Assembly (NCBI RefSeq): GCF_003710815.1 | Contig: NZ_RHHP01000038.1 | Coordinates: forward strand, 124,001-188,000 | Length of the DNA stretch: 64,000 nucleotides | Reading direction: 5' to 3' | DNA from: Brevibacillus centrosporus | GTDB taxonomy: Bacteria > Bacillota > Bacilli > Brevibacillales > Brevibacillaceae | In this document: one piece after another, positions 32,923 through 40,954 of the stretch | How the letters are laid out: each line of letters opens with the position of its first letter | How positions within the stretch are numbered: position 1 is the first letter of the stretch | Position numbers and translations under genes: made by a program | Notes under the pieces: generated by a model | Told to the model about the DNA's origin: nothing | The model's input: the letters and a program-made list of their open reading frames with translations, nothing else | Database searches by the model: none

Positions 32923-33336
32923 ATGAAGCTGACGGTGTTCTTCGACGGTCAATTTTGGGTAGGGGTAGTGGAGCAGTACGTTCAAGGAAAAGTGAAAGCT
33001 GGCAAGCATTTGTTTGGGGCAGAGCCGAAAGATCAGGAGATTCTGGAGTTTGTCTGGAGACAGCTGGATCATCTGACGGAAGGCTTATCTCAGAGTGTGG
33101 AGTCAGGGTACGGCATTACGGAGCGGCGGATCAATCCTAAACGTCTTGCCAGGCAGGTGTCACGCGAAATGGAGCAAAGAGGTGTTTCCTCTTACGCTCA
33201 GGAAGCGTTGCGGCTGGAGTATGAAAAGCGGAAGAAAGAGAAGCAGGTCGATTCCCGTCAGCAAAAGGAAGAGCTGAAGGAACGCAAGCGGGAGCTCAAG
33301 GTGCAAAAGGCGAAAGCCAAGCACCGCGGGAAATAA
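32923..33336 (+). CDS. yjdF: YjdF-family protein
   Basis: A 137-residue cytoplasmic protein matching YjdF: MKLTVFFDGQFWVGVVE at the start, KHLFGAEPKDQEILEFV and YGITERRINPKRLARQVSREM in the middle, and a highly charged Lys/Glu/Arg C-terminal helix. Biochemical function is unknown; it is thought to help cope with toxic aza-aromatic compounds because of its riboswitch. The GGGGGAG ribosome-binding site before ATG 32923 can be sequestered by an upstream C-rich arm. A terminator follows. Confidence 0.88.
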   Translation: MKLTVFFDGQFWVGVVEQYVQGKVKAGKHLFGAEPKDQEILEFVWRQLDHLTEGLSQSVESGYGITERRINPKRLARQVSREMEQRGVSSYAQEALRLEYEKRKKEKQVDSRQQKEELKERKRELKVQKAKAKHRGK

Positions 33337-33363
33337 CGTTTTGCTAAGACAAGAAACCACGAG

Positions 33364-33404
33364 AAGCCTGATCACGATGGAAAAGTCGTGACCAGGCTCT
33401 TTTC
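33364..33404 (+). terminator. Terminator after yjdF
   Basis: AGCCTG-ATCACGA pairs with TCGTGA-CCAGGCT (one mismatch) and is followed by CTTTT. Confidence 0.75.
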
Positions 33405-33470
33405 GTGAGGTGGAGAGCAGCGGTAGCAGGTCGTCCTCGCCAAATAGGAGCACAGATTCACAGCCGAGCC

Positions 33471-34013
33471 TCATTCCCGCCAAATCCGCGCGATGGCTGG
33501 CTGTTCACTCGCAAAAGAAAGGTGGTACACATCGGGATTGGAGAGGGACTCCCATTCAGGAAATCCGATCCGTGAGTCAAAATGCTTCAACAGCAGGGAG
33601 ATGAGATTGCCGTGCGACACGATGACGGTATGGGTGTGCTCGCTTTCGAGGACTTCTCTTACTACCGAAGAAGCTCGCTCCATCGCGCCACGGCTGGATT
33701 CGCCGCCTTCGTAGCACAAGTCCAAATCGTCATACGTTTGCCGCAGCATTTCGCGCCAGTTCGGATGGTTTTGTCCAGTCAGGACTCTTTCTGTCAGTCT
33801 CTCGTCCGTCACGATCTTCAAGCCGAGCTTTTCAGCCAGCGGGGAAACAGTTCGATACGCTCTTTCAAAGGGGCTGGAAAGGATGGAATCAACCGCTGTT
33901 TCAGCGAAAAAGGAGGCGAGCTGCACGGCTTGCTGCTGCCCACGTTCTGTTAAGGGGGCATCGGGTTCTTGTCCCGTCGCCTGGCAATGACGAACGATAT
34001 AAATATGCTTCAT
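33471..34013 (-). CDS. Histidine-phosphatase-family protein (phosphoglycerate-mutase-like)
   Basis: A 180-residue member of histidine phosphatase branch 1. The catalytic RHG motif reads IYIVRHCQATGQ (Cys instead of Gly, as in some small family members). The second-half His lies in VIVSHGNLISLLL, and the Glu/Arg residues of the phosphate pocket are present (LTERGQQQA, SSPFERAYRT). Substrate unknown; candidates range from sugar phosphates to nucleotide metabolites. It lies downstream of bshB2 and separated from it by a long structured stretch. Confidence 0.85.
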   Translation of the reverse strand: MKHIYIVRHCQATGQEPDAPLTERGQQQAVQLASFFAETAVDSILSSPFERAYRTVSPLAEKLGLKIVTDERLTERVLTGQNHPNWREMLRQTYDDLDLCYEGGESSRGAMERASSVVREVLESEHTHTVIVSHGNLISLLLKHFDSRIGFPEWESLSNPDVYHLSFASEQPAIARIWRE

Positions 34014-34058
34014 GAAGGGCGTGCTCCTTTTTTTCGGTTGGCGTTCTCGATACAGAAA

Positions 34059-34138
34059 AGAAGCCTCTTGAAAGGCTTGAAGCTTGGATCACCCAGTCAG
34101 GAGGGAAGTACCAAAGCAAATTCCTTCAAAAGGCTTCT
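34059..34138 (-). other. Long imperfect inverted repeat, terminator or leader structure
   Basis: Read on the minus strand, AGAAGCCTTTTGAAGG pairs with CCTTTCAAGAGGCTTCT (one bulge) around about 47 nt and is followed by TTCTTTTC. A smaller inner pairing GCTTTGG/CCAAGC is possible. It lies between bshB2 and the phosphatase gene, so it may end bshB2 transcription or regulate the next gene. Confidence 0.45.
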
Positions 34139-34183
34139 CGTAGGCTCTGTCATTTCGTTCAAAACTTCTGCGCGATGAATCGA

Positions 34184-34840
34184 TTAATCGAATGGATAAA
34201 TCCAGAAGCGCTCTGTGCCAAAACGGTCAACAATTTCTTTGGAAGTGTAATCCACTTCGTCGAGCAGCTCAGCTACTTGGAACTGGGAGCGGTGTGCGAG
34301 AATGGATTGAACCTTTTGAGGCAAAAACTCTCTTACATCGTTAAAGACGTTCGGTTGACCGATGCCTTCCTCCAGATTTTTGGCAAAGGCCAAGCAGTAT
34401 ACAGGAGGTCTTTGTTCTTTTGGGATTCTGCCAACCGTGCGAACGACAGCAGCTCCCGTCGCATCATGGTCGGGGTGAACACTATAGCCCGGGTAGAAGG
34501 TGAAGATCAAGGAAGGATTTACTTCCTTAATAATGGCATCGATCCGCGAGTCCAAAAGGTCTTGATCCTCGAATTCAATCGTCTTGTCATGGAATCCGAG
34601 CATGCGCAGATCCTGAATGCCGATAGCGTCGCAGGAATCCTGTAGCTCTTTCTTGCGGATGGACGGAAGTGTGATCCGCGAGGCAATAATGGGATTGCCC
34701 ATATTGCGTCCCATTTCACCTAAGGTCAGGCAGGCATAAGTCACTTGCGACCCATTTTTGATATGCTTGGCTAATGTTCCGGACAAACCGAACGCTTCGT
34801 CATCCGGATGAGGCAACACCACAAGAATATGTCGTTCCAT
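34184..34840 (-). CDS. bshB2: PIG-L deacetylase BshB2 (bacillithiol biosynthesis)
   Basis: Zinc-dependent N-acetylglucosaminyl deacetylase of 218 residues. The LmbE motif HPDDEAFG at about residue 11 supplies His, Asp and Asp, and the second zinc His lies in YSVHPDHDATGAAV. BshB enzymes remove acetate from GlcNAc-malate during bacillithiol synthesis; BshB2 can also detach bacillithiol conjugates. The adjacent YojF gene makes the BshB2 subtype assignment strong, since yojG-yojF are paired in Bacillus. ATG 34840 gives MERHILVVLPHPDD; an ATG at 34852 abuts the GAGGAG site. Confidence 0.88.
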   Translation of the reverse strand: MERHILVVLPHPDDEAFGLSGTLAKHIKNGSQVTYACLTLGEMGRNMGNPIIASRITLPSIRKKELQDSCDAIGIQDLRMLGFHDKTIEFEDQDLLDSRIDAIIKEVNPSLIFTFYPGYSVHPDHDATGAAVVRTVGRIPKEQRPPVYCLAFAKNLEEGIGQPNVFNDVREFLPQKVQSILAHRSQFQVAELLDEVDYTSKEIVDRFGTERFWIYPFD

Positions 34841-34863
34841 AGAATGTTTCATCTCCTCTTCCT

Positions 34864-35211
34864 TTAGAAGGGCTGACGGCTTAATTGCAACGATACGACC
34901 AGCTTGCCTTGACTGTCATGCCCAGCCAAGATCAATCTCTCTGCTTCGCTCTCTTCAAAATGAGTCAAGCCTTCGGAGTAGATCCAGCCTTGCTCCATTT
35001 TCAAACCTACTCGAAATGGGCCATTGCCAGAGATCGAGCCGTGTGAAAAGCGAATGATCGCGTTCGTGATGAAGTTTGCTGCAGGATGCTTGGAGCTATC
35101 AAAATGGGCGGCATACGCTCCCGTCGTCATTTCTAGGTGGATGTACAGATCCTGATCCTTCAGATTGTCTATTCTTCGCTGTACTTCCGTTGGAATGATA
35201 AGCTGCATCAT
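34864..35211 (-). CDS. YojF-family protein (DUF1806)
   Basis: Conserved protein of 115 residues with the DUF1806 pattern: RIDNLKDQDLYIHLEMTTGAYA, FITNAIIRFSHGSISGNGPFRVGLKME and WIYSEGLTHFE. It is a constant neighbour of bshB2 and is presumed to assist in bacillithiol metabolism, though no activity is known. It precedes bshB2 by 23 bases on the same strand. A GGGGG site serves ATG 35211 or ATG 35208. Confidence 0.85.
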   Translation of the reverse strand: MMQLIIPTEVQRRIDNLKDQDLYIHLEMTTGAYAAHFDSSKHPAANFITNAIIRFSHGSISGNGPFRVGLKMEQGWIYSEGLTHFEESEAERLILAGHDSQGKLVVSLQLSRQPF

Positions 35212-35354
35212 GGTGCCCCCTATCTTTAATTATGGAACAGCGGTCTTACATTCCCTTACATTAGAAAACCTCTTCCCCGATGTCAAGATAGAACGAGGGC
35301 AGAAGTGTGGAAATGAGCAACATTCGAAAAAGATAGCAAGGAGACGAAGTCATT

Positions 35355-35537
35355 TCAAGCAGTTCCTTTTACATAATAGCGATCAAATGTGATAGGAAGG
35401 CCCTTGTTCGTAGTTTGCCCGAAGCATCTCATGCGAATGACATCGAGTGGCTCATGCAAGTATTCGATGCTGCTCACATTGCGAAGCTCAGCGTGACCCA
35501 AGCCACCTTGGCGAGGATCTGGCAGATTTCGATTCAT
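35355..35537 (-). CDS. Small hypothetical protein coupled to the GNAT remnant
   Basis: A 60-codon frame whose ATG overlaps the stop of the upstream GNAT frame (ATGA), with GGAGAAGG about 10 nt before it. The translation looks protein-like, with a conserved-looking core (RNVSSIEYLHEPLDVIRMRC, then GLPITFDRYYVKGTA), but I cannot name the family. It could be a genuine small protein or the end of a larger decayed gene. Confidence 0.4.
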   Translation of the reverse strand: MNRNLPDPRQGGLGHAELRNVSSIEYLHEPLDVIRMRCFGQTTNKGLPITFDRYYVKGTA

Positions 35538-35960
35538 AAAGAGGTAGCCTTCTCCATCACTAGGAACATCCCTGTCATGTCTGGGGAATGATCCATAAAA
35601 CCAAACCGCTGATAAAACTCTTCTTTTCCCTGTGCTGCGAAAAGCCCAACAAACGCTGGCCCCGCGCAGGTATTCTGGATGTAGGCGAGCAGCTTGTCCG
35701 TGATTTGCTTGCCGATTCCTTTTCCTTGATATTCAGGGAGGACAGCTACGTCTTGGATGTAGAAATACATCGCCCCATCACCGACGATCCGTCCCATTCC
35801 AACCACGTTTCCTTCGTTTTGGACAACGAGAGAGTAGAGAGAGTTGGCAAGAGACATTTTCAGCCATCTCTGCATGGTAGTTCCCCCATCCCGAGATTAC
35901 CCGGATGATGAGAAAAATCCCCTCGCATATGCATTGTTTAAAGGACAGTAATCTGTCCAT
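35534..35960 (-). pseudogene. GNAT acetyltransferase, frameshifted and lacking its 5' end
   Basis: The 3' part (35875 to 35534) encodes the conserved acetyl-CoA-binding half: GRIVGDGAMYFYIQDVAVLPEYQGKGIGKQI and YQRFGFMDHSPDMTGMFLV. The matching N-terminal piece (SGWGNYHAEMAE) lies upstream in another frame (about 35930-35877), so a frameshift separates the halves near 35870. The first 20 or so residues of the family are replaced by sequence from the end of the AbiE island. If the ATG at 35875 is used, only a 113-residue fragment with the cofactor site is made. Confidence 0.6.
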
Positions 35961-36868
35961 CCTGCCAACTCAAAGAGTGTTGATTCCAGCAACCAAAATA
36001 CTCATTTTCAGCTAGTACATGATCATAAATTGGTTTTAAAAAAGTATAAATGAGTTCCATAACTTCTTGAAAATTTGGCGAATTATCAAGCTTTAAATTC
36101 TTTATAAATGCTTCCCACATAGCTACTCTACGGCTATCCGTATAAAACTCAGCAGTGAATAGAATGTGATCTCTTTCAGTTTGTGTGAGTCTTCGTTTAA
36201 AAGTCTCAGATACAGCTTCGTACAAATGAAGACCTTGAAATTCAGAGGTGCGGGCTAGCGTGTAGATATCAAAAAAATCCTTCATACGACTATTAATTAT
36301 GGAAAGAGATATCATTGCTTCAAACTTTTCTGCTACAACGGAATCATTTGTATATACCAATATTTCTGGATTCTCCATAGTGGATAAAAGAACTGGGAAG
36401 TCTATCGTTTGAGGACTTGGTACGATTAAATCACCAAAACCTATATCGAGTTGCAGCACTTCCCTCATTTTCCCGAGCGAACAGGGGATTTTTATTCGAA
36501 CACCTTCATATTCAGCATCTTCTTTAATAATTTCAAATATAATTTGATCAGTGTGAAAGATAATCCCATCATCAACGTCATCAGGGCGCAATTGGCATAT
36601 AAAAGTGACGATTTTTACCAATGCATTTGCATCATTAGTTAGTCTACGGCCTGAGAAATCCACTCGTTGGTCTAGATTTAAATTGTGTTACGGAATATAA
36701 GTACAACCCACCTTTGAGGATGAAATTATCCTTATAGCTGGACATTGATAATCGTTTTAAAAAACGTTCTTGATAATAAAGAATTGAGATGACATTAAAT
36801 GCTTTTTTATTTTCTCTCGCAACAGTCTTCAGTCTATCAATAATTGAAGCAGCAACATTTGTGGTCAA
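35938..36868 (-). pseudogene. AbiEii/MenT-type nucleotidyltransferase toxin, frameshifted
   Basis: Type IV toxin-antitoxin toxin in two pieces. The N-terminal frame (TTG 36868 down to 36644) has the nucleotidyltransferase lead-in FILKGGLYLYSVTQF and ends FKSRPT before running off frame. The C-terminal frame (up to 36663) continues DFSGRRLTNDANALV and carries the rest of the domain (VAEKFEAMISLSI, RMKDFFDIYTLAR). The break near 36655 falls on the expected metal-binding DxDF motif, so neither piece should be active. GAGGTG precedes the TTG, which abuts the antitoxin stop. AT-rich, unlike the flanks. Confidence 0.75.
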
Positions 36869-37642
36869 CTATAGCACCTCAAGATAATTATATAGGATAG
36901 ATTTTACTCTCATTTTATCTGCATAAGTAAGTAGCTTCGTGTAACTTTTTTTTCTACTATTTGAGTAATTTTTCAAGCTTTCCTTTACGACATTTGCATC
37001 AAGTTTATTCCTGTATTTTACAGTATCACAAATTGTTCGCTCCAAATCATATATTTTTATTATATGCCCATCTTTTTCAATATTTTCAATCCCCACGTCA
37101 AAAGTATCGTCATCATAAGAAAATAGCCGTATCGGGGGATAATCCGGAAGAATAGGTTTTCTCTCCTTTCTGGATATTGCAAAATTATATTCACTTGGAG
37201 TATAGGTAGTTAGTTCATGATGGGCAAGGGCTGAATAAAGACATAGGACCCCTTTCGGTACAAGAAGTGCTGCTTCAACTACTTCGTTGACAATGTAATT
37301 CATATCTTTGAGAGCATATATTCCACGTTTTAGTTTGAAAATCTTCTCCATTTCTATAAGTTTGTTAAGTTGGTAGTAATTAATTTTATATAGTTTAAGA
37401 ATACTTGAATTAACAATCCCATTGTATTTTCGAAACACTGCTATGATATCTGGATAAAGCGTTTCTTCTTGCTTTTTTTCATTTTCATCTTTAATTGCTA
37501 GTAGTAGATCTTCTACTCGGGTTATATTCGGATATCGTCGAATCAGTTGAAAAAATTCTTCCTCGTCTTGGCCAAGAAGAGTGAGGGCATTCAAAAAAGT
37601 CTTTTTGATATGATTGAAATCTATTTTTTCTGTGTCCGACAC
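36869..37642 (-). CDS. AbiEi-type antitoxin/transcriptional regulator
   Basis: Antitoxin of an AbiE type IV system, about 257 residues. The N-terminal part contains a winged-helix-like region (GIVNSSILKLYKINYYQLNKLIEMEKIFKLKRGIYAL) and the C-terminal part the AbiEi effector domain (LCLYSALAHHELT, IKIYDLERTICDTVKYR, VVKESLKNY). AbiEi proteins repress their own operon and counter AbiEii. GTG 37642 follows a GAGGTG site; a longer start at 37672 is less supported. It appears intact although the adjacent toxin is broken. Strongly AT-rich, suggesting acquisition by transfer. Confidence 0.8.
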   Translation of the reverse strand: MSDTEKIDFNHIKKTFLNALTLLGQDEEEFFQLIRRYPNITRVEDLLLAIKDENEKKQEETLYPDIIAVFRKYNGIVNSSILKLYKINYYQLNKLIEMEKIFKLKRGIYALKDMNYIVNEVVEAALLVPKGVLCLYSALAHHELTTYTPSEYNFAISRKERKPILPDYPPIRLFSYDDDTFDVGIENIEKDGHIIKIYDLERTICDTVKYRNKLDANVVKESLKNYSNSRKKSYTKLLTYADKMRVKSILYNYLEVL

Positions 37643-37663
37643 TAAAATCACCTCATTGTAAAA

Positions 37664-37681
37664 AATGTACACATATACATT
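37664..37681 (-). promoter_or_regulatory. Candidate AbiEi operator
   Basis: AATGTA and TACATT form a perfect dyad with a 6-bp spacer, 22-40 bases before the antitoxin GTG. A related half site (AAGTGTAGAC) follows. AbiEi proteins are known to autorepress through inverted repeats in this position. Confidence 0.5.
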
Positions 37682-38196
37682 TAAGTGTAGACGTTTTTTA
37701 TAAAATTATAACTAAATTATTGAGGAATTTCACACCAAACGTATGCAGAAATTAAAATGTGAATACATTATTTAAAAAGTCAGTTCCAACTCGAATAAAA
37801 AGGAATCATGAGTTTATAAGAGTAGAAAAAAATAACGTTATAGACATAAAGTGCGTTAAGCAAGAAACTCAGTATTGATACAAAAGCGGGGAAAGGAGAA
37901 AGTAGATTATGATATGGGGGATAGGATGGCTCATGTGCAGATTATAGATATGATTAAATATTGGAGCAAAGATTGGCAAAGGAATAAATACCTGCAGTCG
38001 TTGATTTTGCGAGGCTGCATTAGATCAAGCTGCGCAGGCTCTGTCCTTTTGCTAAAAGACAATTTGGAACAAAGCCGGATACGCAGATGTGAATTACTAA
38101 AACATACCGGAAGCAGCAAGAGCAAGGAGGTTAATCATAGCCCTTGTCTGTTTCCATTATAAGCTTTATCTACAAACTTCCTTTCCAATCGTAGGT
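37682..38196. other. AT-rich stretch upstream of the AbiE operon
   Basis: No gene can be named here. A plus-strand frame (37875-38162, up to 95 codons; an ATG at 37927 would give 78) has a fair AAAGGAG site and is followed by a plus-strand terminator, so a small transcript is possible, but its translation resembles nothing I know. Probably the outer part of the acquired island. Confidence 0.3.
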
Positions 38197-38225
38197 ACTG
38201 CATCGCATTGGGCATGCAGTGTTTT
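38197..38225 (+). terminator. Terminator of an unidentified plus-strand transcript
   Basis: ACTGCAT (38197-38203) and ATGCAGT (38214-38220) form a 7-bp stem followed by GTTTTC. Confidence 0.5.
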
Positions 38226-38251
38226 CGAACAAAGCCGTGAGTAAGCAAATT

Positions 38252-38818
38252 TTAGACCCTCAGCAAGCCGCGGAACCCTCTTGCAGCATAGTAAGACTCT
38301 GCTCCATTGTGGTATACGAAAACAGTGTCATAGCGACGATCGCAAAAGAGGGCACCGCCGAGCTTGCGAATACGATCTGGGGTAATGACCCAGCTCGAGG
38401 TTTTCAAATCGAAGTTTCCCAGCATCTGTAGCTTCCGGTACTGTTCTTCGGTTAAAAGCTCGATGCCCATGGCAGCTGCCATTTCAATCGCACTCGTTTG
38501 TGGTTTATGCTCTTTCCGTGATTCCAGTGCTTCCCGGTCGTAACAAACACTTCTGCGTCCTTTGGGGCTTTCCGCTGAGCAATCGTAAAAAACGTATTCA
38601 CCTGTCGTGGCATCATATTCAACAACATCCGGCTCGCCGCCAGTTCTCTCCATTTCATGGAGCGACCACAGCTTGTCCGGATGAGCTTCGAGCTTTGCTT
38701 GCACGCTAGCCCACTCAAGCCCCAGATGGCGGTTCTTGTTCTTCTCAAAACGGGTTTTCAAGGTTTGGAGTAGTTCTTGGCTTTGTTCCGGTGACAGCTC
38801 CTTACTATGATTGGCCAT
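38252..38818 (-). CDS. DUF4256-family protein
   Basis: A 188-residue protein that fits DUF4256 over its full length: ELLQTLKTRFEKNKNRH at the start, then LEWASVQAKLEAHPDKLWSLHEMERTGGEPDVV, YDCSAESPKGRRSVCYDREAL, MGIELLTEEQYRKLQMLG and the FVYHNGAESYYAARGFRG ending. No biochemical role is known. It is monocistronic on the minus strand between the AbiE island and a MerR regulator gene. Confidence 0.88.
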   Translation of the reverse strand: MANHSKELSPEQSQELLQTLKTRFEKNKNRHLGLEWASVQAKLEAHPDKLWSLHEMERTGGEPDVVEYDATTGEYVFYDCSAESPKGRRSVCYDREALESRKEHKPQTSAIEMAAAMGIELLTEEQYRKLQMLGNFDLKTSSWVITPDRIRKLGGALFCDRRYDTVFVYHNGAESYYAARGFRGLLRV

Positions 38819-38917
38819 TTCAAATCGTCCCCCTCAAAATAGGCTACTCTCGGTTCATATTCGAACTATACATATCTGTCGGTCACTGAGCGGTAGGAGT
38901 GAACTTGTAAGGAATGT

Positions 38918-39292
38918 TCAAATGTCTTCTTCCTCTAACGCCTTATAGTGGGCGATTTTATGCTCGATTTTGAGCAAATTCTCTTTTAGATCTGCTATTT
39001 GTTTCGTTACTTTATTTTGATGACGTTCTAACAATGTTCTCCTTTCCTTTATGGTAGCTTTTCCTTGACTCCGTAAGTCGGAAAACTGTTTCATTTCGCT
39101 GATGGGCATTCTCGTTTCCCGTAATCGGATTAAAAAATCTATCCATAGAAGATCAGACTCCCTGTACTTACGATAGCCGGATTCATTGCGCGCTACGCCG
39201 TCCAGTAAACCAATCTTCTCATAGTAACGCAAAGTATGGGCGGTTAGTCCGGTTATTTGCGAAATTTGCTGAATAGTAAATTGTTTGCTCAT
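38918..39292 (-). CDS. MerR-family transcriptional regulator
   Basis: A 124-residue regulator with the MerR winged helix-turn-helix at the N-terminus (FTIQQISQITGLTAHTLRYYEKIGLL), the GYRKYRESDLLWIDFLIRLRETRMPISEMKQF wing and a long antiparallel dimerisation helix. No Cys-rich metal loop is present, so it belongs with the AdhR/YraB-like group that responds to electrophiles or thiol stress. It is divergent from the AhpD-like gene, whose promoter has the 19-bp spacer expected for MerR control. Confidence 0.88.
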   Translation of the reverse strand: MSKQFTIQQISQITGLTAHTLRYYEKIGLLDGVARNESGYRKYRESDLLWIDFLIRLRETRMPISEMKQFSDLRSQGKATIKERRTLLERHQNKVTKQIADLKENLLKIEHKIAHYKALEEEDI

Positions 39293-39317
39293 GAGACTGA
39301 TTATAACAGAAAAAGCA

Positions 39318-39348
39318 TTGCTTTAGAGTGCGCTCGAACGTGTAGCAT
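39318..39348 (+). promoter_or_regulatory. MerR-type promoter of the AhpD-like gene
   Basis: TTGCTT (39318-39323) and TAGCAT (39343-39348) are separated by exactly 19 bp. The spacer contains the dyad GAGTGCGCTC. The long spacer and central dyad are the hallmark of promoters untwisted by MerR-family activators. Confidence 0.75.
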
Positions 39349-39392
39349 GACATCAGAACCGATTTTGATCATTTACTTACAGGAGGCTAAAT

Positions 39393-39770
39393 ATGACTAC
39401 AGAGCGCTATCAACGTGGCTGGGAAAAGCTAATGGAAATTGACGGGGAAGGCGGGGAGAAGGTGATAGAGTCTTTGCAAGACATTGCTCCTGACCTTGGC
39501 AGGTATATTGTTGAATTTGCTTTTGGAGACATTTATTCCAGAGACGGCCTGGACCTCAAGCAAAGGCAGCTTGTTACTCTCGCTTCCTTAACCACACAAG
39601 GCGGATGCGAACCACAGCTAGAGGTTCATATTAACGCGGCTCTTCATGTGGGGCTCTCCCCTCAAGAGATCGTGGAAGCGATCACGCATTGTATTCCCTA
39701 CACTGGCTTTCCACGCGTACTAAATGCTATTTTTGTAGCGAAACGTGTTTTTCAAGAACGAAAGGAATGA
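39393..39770 (+). CDS. Carboxymuconolactone decarboxylase (AhpD-like) family protein
   Basis: A 125-residue helical protein of the CMD/AhpD superfamily: YSRDGLDLKQRQLVTLASLTTQGGCEPQLEVHINAALHVGLSPQEIVEAI and a terminal YTGFPRVLNAIFVAKRVF. The CxxC redox pair of AhpD is not present (only one Cys, in GGCEPQLEVHIN), which places it with YurZ/PcaC-like members instead of peroxidase reductants. It is divergent to and probably activated by the MerR regulator. Confidence 0.82.
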   Translation: MTTERYQRGWEKLMEIDGEGGEKVIESLQDIAPDLGRYIVEFAFGDIYSRDGLDLKQRQLVTLASLTTQGGCEPQLEVHINAALHVGLSPQEIVEAITHCIPYTGFPRVLNAIFVAKRVFQERKE

Positions 39771-39876
39771 AGGAGGTAAAGCCTACGCCAATTATTCGGA
39801 GGAAATGGCATTTGGAAAGGCTTCATCAGATGCATACAGTTCATATCTAGGCTGCATAAATCACGATGACATGAAA

Positions 39877-39900
39877 AAAGAGGGGTGGCGCCCCTCTTTA
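39877..39900 (+). terminator. Terminator after the AhpD-like gene
   Basis: AAAGAGGGG pairs with CCCCTCTTT around TGGCG; about 105 bases after the stop. A 27-codon frame (ATG 39767) in between is probably untranslated. Confidence 0.7.
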
Positions 39901-39949
39901 CTTATATTCGCCAATACATCTCCACGATTTGTCTTTCCTGACCAAGACC

Positions 39950-40012
39950 GACACTGCCTCCACGCTTACCAACTTGTACTTCACCTGTAGCTTGACAATA
40001 TCCTTTGTCAGG
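39950..40012 (-). pseudogene. Remnant of a second RlmD-like methyltransferase gene
   Basis: The translated minus strand reads LTKDIVKLQVKYKLVSV then EAVSVL, closely matching the C-terminus of the intact rlmD (LAKDIAKLQTKYKLVSV ... VEAVSLL at 41080-40960), with about a dozen residues deleted in between. At the DNA level more than 40 bases align nearly without gaps. A paralogous copy must have been present and was lost. Confidence 0.65.
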
Positions 40013-40781
40013 ATGTCGTGAAGAGAGATTCAGCAGTTAGGGAAGGAAACCCTGCCCGGCTCCATAGCCATAGTGGAGTATGGACGTCAATGGGAGCCAA
40101 ACCACTGCCTTTCAGTGCTTTTTCCCATGCTTCCGCAACCAGCTTCCTATCGTCTGCAGTTCCATTCAGTACATCCGAAGTGCATAACCCTAATTTCACT
40201 GTAGCCTTCATAATATGAGTGTCAGGAGCGACGGTAATCAACTCACGGGATTGCCACTTCACCCCTATATAGGTCTCCATGACGTACAGCCAGTAATTAA
40301 AAATTTTCGGTCCGGATAGATACGGAAATTCTGATTTGCGCGTTGTCTGCATCATGCTCTTTAAACAGGCAATATCGTAGTGAGCAGATTCCATCAATCC
40401 CGCAACGTCACCCTTCGATGAAGAGCGAGCAATCCCCGATGAGACGGATTTCCAAATTTCCGGATGGCGATTAGGTTGCAAGGCGACGCGGTACTCAAGC
40501 AAAGCCAATCGCAGGTCATCTATGCTGCTTTTTGCTACGACAAGCGGTGTAAATATCCAACGGGTACTCTCATCCGTATAGGCAGCTGCGATGGATTGCC
40601 AGAGCGTGTATGAATTTCTTTGGTAATTTAAGGCCATACCCAGTGTCAACACGTTCGGCAATTCGCACTCAGGAACAATCCCAATGAGAGCGTCCTCCGG
40701 CATGATTTCTCCGCCAAGCAGGCCCTCGCTATGCATTTGGATTAATCGCTTTACGTTTTCTAGAAAGGAATTGTCCGACAT
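40008..40781 (-). CDS. Uncharacterised conserved protein, possibly helix-hairpin-helix-like
   Basis: A 257-residue soluble protein. I recall similar uncharacterised proteins with ALNYQRNSYTLWQS, LLEYRVALQPNRHPEIWKS, EFPYLSGPKIFNYWLYVME and ITVAPDTHIMKATVKLGL. The GPKIFNYW segment and the following Asp in PDTHI faintly resemble HhH-GPD DNA glycosylases, where a hairpin and catalytic Asp occur in this order, but I cannot confirm the fold. GGAGG lies 5-6 nt before ATG 40781. Its stop lies inside the scrap of the decayed rlmD copy, so the gene may have been inserted there. Confidence 0.55.
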   Translation of the reverse strand: MSDNSFLENVKRLIQMHSEGLLGGEIMPEDALIGIVPECELPNVLTLGMALNYQRNSYTLWQSIAAAYTDESTRWIFTPLVVAKSSIDDLRLALLEYRVALQPNRHPEIWKSVSSGIARSSSKGDVAGLMESAHYDIACLKSMMQTTRKSEFPYLSGPKIFNYWLYVMETYIGVKWQSRELITVAPDTHIMKATVKLGLCTSDVLNGTADDRKLVAEAWEKALKGSGLAPIDVHTPLWLWSRAGFPSLTAESLFTTS

Positions 40782-40906
40782 TTTTTCCTCCATGAAAGAT
40801 CCGTGGGTGATCCCAGCTATTTCTTGGTGGTATTGATTATAAAGGACTTGCTAGATGATAGATAGATAGTGGGAAGAGTAGTTTTGAATAGGCGTACATC
40901 AAAATG

Positions 40907-40942
40907 AAAAGCTAAACTCTGTATATCTAGAGAGTTTAGCCT
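40907..40942 (-). terminator. Terminator of rlmD
   Basis: GCTAAACTCT (40911-40920) and AGAGTTTAGC (40931-40940) form a 10-bp stem; on the minus strand it ends with TTTTC. Confidence 0.82.
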
Positions 40943-40954
40943 TTGTTTCTATTG

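Noticed and set aside
37875-38162. Plus-strand frame of 95 codons upstream of the AbiE genes
   Set aside because: No similarity recognised and composition is ambiguous. Kept only as a note, although a terminator follows.
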